Shown here piece after piece: positions 8,713-14,087 of a stretch of 14,629 nt of DNA. The position numbers and the translations under genes are program-made. The notes below the pieces were generated by a model that ran no database searches, was not told where the DNA came from, and was given only the letters and a program-made list of their open reading frames with translations. The stretch comes from Faecalibacterium sp. (GTDB lineage Bacteria; Bacillota; Clostridia; Oscillospirales; Ruminococcaceae): positions 1-14,629 of the forward strand of contig JAFULE010000241.1 of NCBI GenBank assembly GCA_017483235.1. Reading direction: 5' to 3'. Every line of letters begins with the position of its first letter. Position 1 is the stretch's first letter.

Positions 8713-9276
8713 TTATGCGCGGCGGGCCTGGATCAGCCGGTACAGCTGTTCGGCACAATCGGCAATGGTATGGTTGACCAGCCGCTCGTCGTATGTATCG
8801 GCCAAAGCCAGTTCCGCCTTGGACTGGGCCAGCCGTTCCAGAATTTTTTCTTCGGTTTCGGTGCCACGGCCGCGCAGACGCTTTTCCAGTTCTTCGGCCG
8901 AGGGCGGGCAGATGAACACGGTGGTGGCTTCGGGGCACATTTTTTTGATGTTGGCCGCGCCGTTCACGTCGATGACCAGCACCACCACCTTGCCGGCAGC
9001 CAGACGCATCTCCACATCGCTTTTCAGGGTACCGTAGTAGTTGCCGCAGAAGAAGTTTGACTCCAGCACACCGTTTTCATCCCGAAGCTTTTCAAATTCA
9101 GGCACGGTCATGTAGTAGTAATTCACGCCGTGCACCTCGCCCGGGCGGGGGGCGCGGGTGGTGGCGGTGATGCTGCGGTCGATCTCGGTGTGGGCGTCGC
9201 GCAGAGCCTGCACCACCGAATCTTTGCCTACGCCGGCCGGGCCGGACACGATAAACAGGCTTTTCTCATTCGTCAT
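8713..9276 (-). CDS. gmk: Guanylate kinase
   Basis: Phosphorylates GMP to GDP with ATP; cytoplasmic and essential for guanine nucleotide supply. 187 aa from ATG 9276. The P-loop is GPAGVGKD (12-19); the residue after the catalytic Lys18 is Asp, where most guanylate kinases have Gly or Ser/Thr, followed by Ser20. The GMP-binding region TTRAPRPGEVHGVNYYY is intact, as is the lid region RLRGRGTE. The frame is open up to 9315, but ATG 9276 gives a normal N-terminus and has GGAGGA (9285-9290) 8 nt upstream. The gene overlaps the end of remA by 11 nt, consistent with coupling; the order yicC-remA-gmk is the standard Firmicutes one. Confidence 0.96.
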   Translation of the reverse strand: MTNEKSLFIVSGPAGVGKDSVVQALRDAHTEIDRSITATTRAPRPGEVHGVNYYYMTVPEFEKLRDENGVLESNFFCGNYYGTLKSDVEMRLAAGKVVVLVIDVNGAANIKKMCPEATTVFICPPSAEELEKRLRGRGTETEEKILERLAQSKAELALADTYDERLVNHTIADCAEQLYRLIQARRA

Positions 9277-9541
9277 GGGGATCTTCCTCCTGATATTTGT
9301 CTGTTGTTTCGCCATCCAGGCGGTTGGCTACCGTTTCGGGCTGCAGAGCCGACAAAATCACATGGTCCGAATCCATGATGAGCACCGCGCGGGTGCGCCG
9401 GCCGTAAGAGGCGTCGATGAGGGCGCCGCGATCGCGGGCCTCCTGCACCAGACGCTTGATGGGGGCCGAGTCGGGGCTGACGATGGCGATCAGGCGGTTG
9501 GCGCTGACCATGTTGCCAAAGCCGATGTTGATGAGTTTCAT
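9266..9541 (-). CDS. remA: Extracellular matrix regulator RemA (DUF370)
   Basis: Small DNA-binding protein; in B. subtilis RemA activates biofilm matrix operons and osmoprotectant genes and forms oligomeric rings. 91 aa. The sequence is very close to the family consensus: INIGFGNMVSANR, SPDSAPIKR, DARYG-like DASYGRRTRAV, and DSDHVILSALQPETV. Arg16 and Pro27 line up with B. subtilis Arg18 and Pro29, positions known from loss-of-function mutants, so the protein is probably active. The C-terminal 15 residues are acidic and variable, and the gmk start lies within their codons. ATG 9541 has AAGGAGG (9549-9555), which overlaps the yicC stop. Confidence 0.95.
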   Translation of the reverse strand: MKLINIGFGNMVSANRLIAIVSPDSAPIKRLVQEARDRGALIDASYGRRTRAVLIMDSDHVILSALQPETVANRLDGETTDKYQEEDPHDE

Positions 9542-9553
9542 GGAGAAGCCTCC

Positions 9554-10432
9554 TTACTCGATGTTCTGGATCTGCTCGCGGATCTTTTCGATCTCGCCCT
9601 TGATGTCCACCACAATGCGGGTGATGTCCAGCTCCTGACATTTGGAGCCGATGGTGTTGGTTTCGCGGTTCAGCTCCTGGGTGAGGAAGTCCAGCTTTCG
9701 GCCCACCGGCTCGTCCAGCTGCAGCATAGCGCGATACTGGCCGATGTGGCTGCGCAGACGCACCGTTTCCTCATCCACGGCGGTTTTATCGGCAAAGATG
9801 GCGGCCTCGGTCAAAATGCGGGCTTCGTCGATGTTACGGTCCTCCAGCAGCTTATTCAGCTTTTCGGTCAGGCGCTGGGTGTAGGCACTGACCCGGCCGG
9901 CACTCATGCCTTCGATACGGGTCACCGCATCCTCGATAAAGTCCAGACGGCTGAGCACATCCGCCTTCATCTTTTCGCCCTCGACGGCACGCATGGCAAT
10001 GAACTTTTCCAGCGCAGCACCACACACAGCGGACACATCGGCCCACAGGGCCTCCTCGTCCACATCGGCACGGCGGGTCTGCAGCACGTCGGGGAAACGG
10101 GCCAGCATACCGGCGGTGACATCGTTTTTCACATCCAGCTGCTCGCTCAGGGTCTGCAGGGCGCTGCAGTAGCTGCGGGCTAATTCCATATTCACTTCCA
10201 CCGCGGTATCGGCAGCGTCCACCGTCTGGATGGTAAGGCTAAGCTCTACCTTGCCGCGGCTGATCTTTTCACCCAGCAGCTTTTTCAGCTTCGAGTCCAT
10301 AAAGTTGCAGCTGCGGGGAATGCGGGAGGAATACTCGAAATAACGGGCATTCACACTGCGCAACTCCACCGTAATGTCACGGCCATTCATCACCGCTTCG
10401 GCGCGGCCAAAACCGGTCATACTCAGGATCAT
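9554..10432 (-). CDS. yicC: YicC/YloC family endoribonuclease-like protein
   Basis: Member of the YicC/YloC family, proteins linked to stationary-phase fitness and reported to be endoribonucleases in E. coli and B. subtilis. 292 aa, normal length. The YicC N-terminal domain begins SMTGFGRAE and includes VELRSVNARYFE. The C-terminal DUF1732 domain ends in the family-typical GEIEKIREQIQNIE. I start at ATG 10432 because this gives the conserved MILSMTGFGRA and because GAGGTG lies 6 nt upstream; the frame stays open to 10495, but those residues are not family-like. It is the first gene of the long run to the left edge; a TATAAT box is found about 90 nt upstream. The substrate in this organism cannot be read from sequence. 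Confidence 0.93.
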   Translation of the reverse strand: MILSMTGFGRAEAVMNGRDITVELRSVNARYFEYSSRIPRSCNFMDSKLKKLLGEKISRGKVELSLTIQTVDAADTAVEVNMELARSYCSALQTLSEQLDVKNDVTAGMLARFPDVLQTRRADVDEEALWADVSAVCGAALEKFIAMRAVEGEKMKADVLSRLDFIEDAVTRIEGMSAGRVSAYTQRLTEKLNKLLEDRNIDEARILTEAAIFADKTAVDEETVRLRSHIGQYRAMLQLDEPVGRKLDFLTQELNRETNTIGSKCQELDITRIVVDIKGEIEKIREQIQNIE

Positions 10433-10470
10433 TCCATGCACCTCGTTTTTATTCCATTTCATCGTTCGGA

Positions 10471-10517
10471 ATGTACATTTTTTCTGCGGGCACACACTCG
10501 CCCATGGTAATGTACAT
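10471..10517. promoter_or_regulatory. Pair of ATGTACAT palindromes, candidate operator
   Basis: The 8-bp palindrome ATGTACAT occurs at 10471-10478 and 10510-10517, 39 nt apart. On the minus strand both copies extend to ATGTACATT followed, after one base, by C. The upstream copy covers the predicted yicC start site and the other lies in the leader. This fits a repressor-type operator, but no regulator is identified and chance is possible. Confidence 0.3.
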
Positions 10518-10520
10518 ACT

Positions 10521-10526
10521 ATTATA
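10521..10526 (-). promoter_or_regulatory. Predicted -10 box of the yicC-to-prkC promoter
   Basis: Perfect TATAAT on the minus strand, giving a start site near 10514 and a leader of about 80 nt before yicC. No good -35 box lies at 16-18 nt; the nearest TTG-type hexamer is TTGCAA (10549-10554), 22 nt away. Either the promoter depends on an activator or the true element differs. The first upstream terminator ends well before it, so the run needs a promoter around here. Confidence 0.5.
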
Positions 10527-10564
10527 GTTTACTCTTTTTATCGCCATTTTGCAAGAAAAGCGGG

Positions 10565-10595
10565 CAGAAACAGTCAGGAACGACCGCCGTTTCTG
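10565..10595. repeat. Inverted repeat upstream of the yicC promoter
   Basis: CAGAAAC (10565-10571) and GTTTCTG (10589-10595) form a perfect 7-bp inverted repeat with a 17-nt spacer, centred about 65 bp upstream of the predicted start site. It could be a regulator site or a weak hairpin; it has no U-tract on either strand, so it is not a terminator. Confidence 0.3.
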
Positions 10596-10663
10596 TCAAA
10601 TCCATGCCGTAAAGCAACCTAACGTTACACTCAAGTCATGTCAGCCCAATATTATTTTGCTGC

Positions 10664-10681
10664 GTTTTGCTTCTGCAAAAC
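10664..10681 (-). repeat. Small perfect hairpin after the terminator
   Basis: GTTTTGC and GCAAAAC (7 bp, 4-nt loop AGAA on the minus strand) directly follow the U-rich tail of the main terminator. It may stabilise the 3' end or act as a back-up structure. It has no U-tract of its own on the minus strand. Confidence 0.4.
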
Positions 10682-10711
10682 AAAAACACCCCCGGCAAAG
10701 CCGGGGGGTGT
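10681..10711 (-). terminator. Rho-independent terminator of the carboxyl-transfer unit
   Basis: On the minus strand ACACCCCCCGGC pairs with GCCGGGGGTGT around a 3-nt loop, an 11-bp GC-rich stem with one bulged C, followed by TTTTGTTTTG. It begins 12 nt after the oadA-like stop codon, so it clearly ends this unit and insulates yicC from read-through. Confidence 0.88.
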
Positions 10712-10723
10712 GAAGTATTCCTA

Positions 10724-12127
10724 TCAGACCGGATGGGATTTGTTGGCATAATCGGCGTGGTCGGCGTCGATGCCCTGCATTTTTGCATTGCGCTTTTCGA
10801 AGAACTTGGGGGCTACCTGCGGGAACATAGCGTAGGTAAGCACGTCCTCTTCCTGCATCACATACTTGGCAGCCTCGGCCTTCAGCTTTTCCACCTCGGG
10901 CTCGAGGGTGTCGGCAAAGCGGCAGGTAATGGGCTGCTCGTCGCCCAGAATCTTTTTGGTGAACTCTTCGCTGATGGGGGCGGGAGTTTTGCCGTAATCG
11001 CCGTGGACCAGACCCTTAAACTCCTTGGTGACCATCTTGTAGCGCTCGCCCAGAATAACGTTGAACACCGCCTGGGTACCCACGATCTGGCTGGTGGGGG
11101 TGACCAGCGGGGGGTAACCGGCGTCCTCGCGTACACGGGGGATCTCGGCCAGAACCTCGTCCAGCTTATCCTCCTTGCCGGCTTCCTTCAGCTGGTTGAG
11201 CATGTTGGAGAACATGCCGCCCGGCACCTGATACAGCAGGGTGTTGGCATCGACGCCAAGGCTCTTATGGCTGATCTGACCGCTGGTAACATACTTGTCA
11301 CGCAGCTTGGCAAAGTAGCTGCGTACCACGTTCAGCTGGTTCAGGTCCAGACCGGTGTCGTAGTCGGTGCCCTGCAGAGCAGCCACCAGCGACTCGGTGG
11401 GCATATGGCTGGTGCCAATGGACAGCGGGCTGATGGCAGTGTCCACAATGTCGGCGCCGGCTTCGATGCCCTTGAGGATGGACATGGAAGCAAGGCCGGC
11501 GGTGTAGTGGCTGTGGATATCGACCGGGATATCCACCACTTCCTTCAGCTTGCTGACAAGGTCAGAGCAGGCATAGGGGGTCAGCAGACCGGCCATATCC
11601 TTGATGCAGATGGAACTGGCGCCCATCTCCTGCAGGGTTTTGGCGTACTGCTGGTAGTATTCGTTGTTGTGCACCGGGCTGAGGGTGTAGCTGATGCAGC
11701 CCTGCACGTGGGCGCCTTCCTTGTTGGCGGCCTTGATGGCGGTCTGCAGGTTGCGGGCGTCGTTCAGCGCATCGAAGATACGGATGACGTCGATGCCGTT
11801 GGCAACCGACTTCTGCACAAAGTATTCCACCGCGTCGTCGGCATAGGGGCGGTAGCCCAGCATGTTCTGGCCGCGGAACAGCATCTGCAGCTTCTGGTGG
11901 GGCAGCTCTTTGCGCAGGATGCGCAGACGATCCCACGGATCTTCGTCCAGGAAGCGGATGCAGCTGTCGAAGGTGGCGCCGCCCCAGCACTCAACAGAGA
12001 AGTAGGGGATCTTGTCCATCTCGGGCAGGATGGGACGCATCTCGTCCATGGTCATGCGGGTGGCCAGCAGAGACTGGTGGGCGTCGCGCAGGACCACTTC
12101 GGTAATCTTGATCGGCTTTTTGGCCAT
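10724..12127 (-). CDS. oadA: Pyruvate/oxaloacetate carboxyltransferase subunit (OadA / transcarboxylase 5S type)
   Basis: TIM-barrel carboxyltransferase that moves CO2 between oxaloacetate/pyruvate and biotin. 467 aa. Metal and substrate motifs are intact: LRDAHQS (13-19), ECWGGATFD (46-54), FRGQNMLGY (84-92), the carbamylated-lysine motif IKDMAG (K176), the metal site DIHSHYTAG (His205, His207), and TESLVAALQGT. The C-terminal PYC_OADA domain is present (PAPISEEF, ITCRFAD). Unlike many OadA proteins it has no fused biotinyl domain and stops at 467, so it must use the separate carrier encoded just upstream. ATG 12127 is chosen over an in-frame GTG 12136, because the GAGGTG ribosome site overlaps that GTG and sits 6 nt before the ATG. 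It follows the carrier gene by 20 nt. It could serve oxaloacetate decarboxylation, pyruvate carboxylation (PycB) or transcarboxylation; sequence alone does not decide. Confidence 0.92.
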   Translation of the reverse strand: MAKKPIKITEVVLRDAHQSLLATRMTMDEMRPILPEMDKIPYFSVECWGGATFDSCIRFLDEDPWDRLRILRKELPHQKLQMLFRGQNMLGYRPYADDAVEYFVQKSVANGIDVIRIFDALNDARNLQTAIKAANKEGAHVQGCISYTLSPVHNNEYYQQYAKTLQEMGASSICIKDMAGLLTPYACSDLVSKLKEVVDIPVDIHSHYTAGLASMSILKGIEAGADIVDTAISPLSIGTSHMPTESLVAALQGTDYDTGLDLNQLNVVRSYFAKLRDKYVTSGQISHKSLGVDANTLLYQVPGGMFSNMLNQLKEAGKEDKLDEVLAEIPRVREDAGYPPLVTPTSQIVGTQAVFNVILGERYKMVTKEFKGLVHGDYGKTPAPISEEFTKKILGDEQPITCRFADTLEPEVEKLKAEAAKYVMQEEDVLTYAMFPQVAPKFFEKRNAKMQGIDADHADYANKSHPV

Positions 12128-12147
12128 TCTTCTCACCTCGCTGCTTC

Positions 12148-12555
12148 TCAGTTCATGGTGACCAGAACGTCACCGGAGTTGACCACATCGCCCTTGCTGA
12201 CGTTCACCGAAGCAATGGTGCCGTCCTGCGGGGCAACGATCTCGTTCTCCATCTTCATGGCTTCCAGAATCAGCAGCACGTCACCGGCCTTGACAGCAGC
12301 GCCGGGGGCTACCTTGGTGTCCAGCACGTTGCCGGGCATGGGAGCCTTGACGCTGACAGCACCGGCGGTGCCGGCAGGTGCAGCGGGAGCAGCAGGGGCT
12401 GCAGGAGCGGCTGCGGGGGCCGGAGCGGCAGCCTTGGCGGGGGCAGCAGCCACAGGGGCAGCCACGGGAGCAGCTACAGGGGCGGTGCCGGCGGCGACTT
12501 CTTCCACAGCAACGCTGTAAGCCACGCCATTGACGGTGATGTTGTAGTATTTCAT
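12148..12555 (-). CDS. Biotin carboxyl carrier protein (1.3S / GcdC type)
   Basis: Swinging-arm protein that carries carboxybiotin between the two carboxyltransferase subunits. 135 aa. A short N-terminal segment (MKYYNITVNGVAYSV, 1-15) resembles the start of decarboxylase gamma/carrier subunits. A long Ala/Pro linker follows (about 20-65), then the biotinyl domain (about 66-135) with KAPMPGNV and the biotinylation site EAMKM, ending DGTIASVNVSKGDVVNSGDVLV. The site lysine lies 35 or so residues before the C-terminus, as in the family. ATG 12555 has AGGAGG 9 nt upstream. It sits between the acyl-CoA-type and 5S-type subunits, 48 nt and 20 nt away, so all three probably work in one complex. Confidence 0.94.
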   Translation of the reverse strand: MKYYNITVNGVAYSVAVEEVAAGTAPVAAPVAAPVAAAPAKAAAPAPAAAPAAPAAPAAPAGTAGAVSVKAPMPGNVLDTKVAPGAAVKAGDVLLILEAMKMENEIVAPQDGTIASVNVSKGDVVNSGDVLVTMN

Positions 12556-12603
12556 AGGATGTACCTCCTGATTGTATGAAAATGTATATGTCGGGCTTCT
12601 TGC

Positions 12604-13920
12604 TTACAGGGCCATGTTGCCATGCTTCTTGGGCAGACGGCTGGCACGCTTGGTGGCCAGCAGATCCAGTGCGGCGATCACTGCAGCACGGGTGCCGGCA
12701 GCGTCGCACAGCAGATCGGCAGCACCGGCCTCGATGGCGGCAGAGGCGCTGCATACAGTGGCGGCATACTCGGCAGCCTTGGCACGGGTAGCAGCGGCAA
12801 TGTTGTCACTGGCGTCGATCTCGGATTTATACAGCACCGAAACCGCCACATTGGGCTCCAGCGCCGAAACGGTGCAGCCCTGCACCGCGATCTTCAGATC
12901 GGCGTTGGCAAAGGCGGTGTACACCGGGCCCACAGCCTTGCCGGCCAGCACACAAACCTTGGCAGTGGTGGCGTCGGCATAGGTGCCGGCCAGACGGGCA
13001 GCTTCACGGATACCGCCGGCGATATCGTCCGAGCAGCTCTTGACAAAGCCCTCGGTGTTGACCACAGTCACCACAGGGATGCTGAAGGCATCGCACAGGC
13101 GCACAAAACGGGAAGCCTTGGCCACACAGTTGTGGCACAGCTGCTCACCGGTGGCCACCAGACCCACAGCGCTGCCGCCTACGGTGGCAAAAGCGGTAAC
13201 CACCTTTTTGCCGTAGTCGGCGTACAGCTCCACCACGCTGCCGTTATCGGCCAAAGCAGCAACGGCCTTGGCGGGCGCATCGGCGGTGAACGCTTCGGCC
13301 GGGGCCTCGAACTCGAACACGGCAGGGCCGGTCAGGTTGTTGGCAGGCATCAGACCCACGATGTGGGCGGCCAGTTCTGCAGCCTCGGCTGCATCGGGGG
13401 CGGTCAGGGCAGCCACACCGGCCTTGGCGGCGGCGGCAGCCGAGCCGGCAGCCTCGACCTTATCACCCTGCGCAGCACTGACAAACGGGGCGGTAAAGAA
13501 CAGCTCGGCACCTTCGGCCACGATGCACACATCGGCAGCAGCGGCAGCCAGCGCACTGGTAGCGCCGCACACACCGGTGACAACAGCCACCTGCGGGATC
13601 ACGCCGGATACCTTGGCAATGGCGGCGTTCAGCTTGGCGGCGGCATTCAGCACATCCAGGCCTTCTTCCAGCTTGGCACCCACCGAGTTGTAGAAGGTAA
13701 CCACAGGGCAGCCGGTAGCAGCGGCCATTTCCAGCACCTTCACGTTCTTTTCCACGTCCTTGACGGTAACGGCCGCGCCGCTTTGATACACAGCGTAGGC
13801 CGGCTGGCCGTTCGCGTAGCCGTACATTGCACCTACGGCACCATCCGCGAACAGGGTTGTGTACTCGCCCTCATCGTAAAATTTGGCGAGGATCTCTTCC
13901 TTGTTGATCTTCGAAGCCAT
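12604..13920 (-). CDS. Divergent acyl-CoA carboxyltransferase (12S / MmdA-like), alanine-rich
   Basis: Crotonase-fold carboxyltransferase related to MmdA, GcdA and transcarboxylase 12S, which transfer carboxyl between acyl-CoA and biotin. 438 aa against about 510 in those proteins; the usual N-terminal helix with ARERL is missing. Homology is clear from ILAKFYDEGEY, SGVIPQVAV (105-113), SRFVRLCDAFSIPVV (270-284) and the C-terminus LLATKRASRLPKKHGN. Several active-site motifs differ: NDSGGARIQEG is NSVGAKLEEG (78-87), PCAGGA is GVCGATSA (116-123), VDVPGF is VNTEGF (287-292) and RKAYGG is GKAVGP (327-332). About a quarter of residues are Ala (109 by my count). ATG 13920 has AGGAGG (13928-13933) 7 nt upstream. 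First gene of the unit. The acyl-CoA substrate, or whether it is catalytic, cannot be read from sequence. Confidence 0.82.
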   Translation of the reverse strand: MASKINKEEILAKFYDEGEYTTLFADGAVGAMYGYANGQPAYAVYQSGAAVTVKDVEKNVKVLEMAAATGCPVVTFYNSVGAKLEEGLDVLNAAAKLNAAIAKVSGVIPQVAVVTGVCGATSALAAAAADVCIVAEGAELFFTAPFVSAAQGDKVEAAGSAAAAAKAGVAALTAPDAAEAAELAAHIVGLMPANNLTGPAVFEFEAPAEAFTADAPAKAVAALADNGSVVELYADYGKKVVTAFATVGGSAVGLVATGEQLCHNCVAKASRFVRLCDAFSIPVVTVVNTEGFVKSCSDDIAGGIREAARLAGTYADATTAKVCVLAGKAVGPVYTAFANADLKIAVQGCTVSALEPNVAVSVLYKSEIDASDNIAAATRAKAAEYAATVCSASAAIEAGAADLLCDAAGTRAAVIAALDLLATKRASRLPKKHGNMAL

Positions 13921-13962
13921 GTAAGGACCTCCTGCTTCTTATAGGGTTTCAAAATTACTTCT

Positions 13963-13991
13963 ATTATATCGTTTCCACATTTTTTTAACAA
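13963..13991 (-). promoter_or_regulatory. Promoter of the carboxyl-transfer unit
   Basis: Minus-strand TTGTTA (13986-13991), 17-nt spacer, perfect TATAAT (13963-13968); sigma-A type. The start site would be near 13956, leaving a short leader of about 36 nt with no room for a riboswitch. The -35 lies in the U-rich tail of the hairpin at 13997-14031. Confidence 0.8.
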
Positions 13992-13996
13992 GAACA

Positions 13997-14031
13997 AATC
14001 CCCCGTTCTGTTGTAAAAAACACGGGGGATT
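13997..14031 (-). terminator. Hairpin with U-rich tail, probable terminator after the RluB gene
   Basis: Perfect 10-bp stem AATCCCCCGT / ACGGGGGATT with a 15-nt loop, then TTGTTCTTGTT on the minus strand. The tail is U-rich but interrupted and the loop is long, so strength is uncertain. Its tail overlaps the -35 of the next promoter. Confidence 0.6.
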
Positions 14032-14046
14032 CTGCCCTTATTTTTG

Positions 14047-14071
14047 GCAAAAAAAGCGAAGCTTTCTTTGC
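14047..14071 (-). terminator. A/U-rich hairpin 16 nt after the RluB stop
   Basis: On the minus strand GCAAAGAAAGC pairs with GCTTTTTTTGC (11 bp including one G-U) around a 3-nt loop. The seven-U run lies within the stem, so it may be a weak terminator that acts together with the GC hairpin at 13997-14031. Confidence 0.45.
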
Positions 14072-14087
14072 TTGTTGTCACTCTTGC

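Larger units (their letters stand above)
10433..10723. other. Intergenic region between the carboxyl-transfer unit and yicC
   Basis: About 290 nt without a supported gene. Reading on the minus strand it holds the terminator of the upstream unit (10681-10711), a second small hairpin (10664-10681), an inverted repeat (10565-10595), the yicC -10 box (10521-10526) and two ATGTACAT palindromes (10510-10517, 10471-10478). Short open frames here show no start site or family resemblance. Confidence 0.75.

Noticed and set aside
10433..10495. Longer yicC start (GTG 10495)
   Set aside because: The extra 21 residues are not family-like, and a good ribosome site and the conserved MILSMTGFGRA start point to ATG 10432.
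10667..12520. 617-codon plus-strand open frame
   Set aside because: It is antisense to the oadA-like and biotin-carrier genes, which have full motifs; its product is His/Gly/Val-rich shadow sequence.
12622..13944. 440-codon plus-strand open frame
   Set aside because: Antisense to the carboxyltransferase gene, whose C-terminus and core match the MmdA family; the plus-strand product is low-complexity Gly/His.
13921..13960. Riboswitch or attenuator ahead of the carboxyl-transfer unit
   Set aside because: The leader from the predicted start site is only about 36 nt, too short, and shows no stable fold.
13833..14081. 82-codon minus-strand frame across the promoter region
   Set aside because: It overlaps the start of the carboxyltransferase in another frame and runs through terminator hairpin and promoter; no ribosome site or homology.
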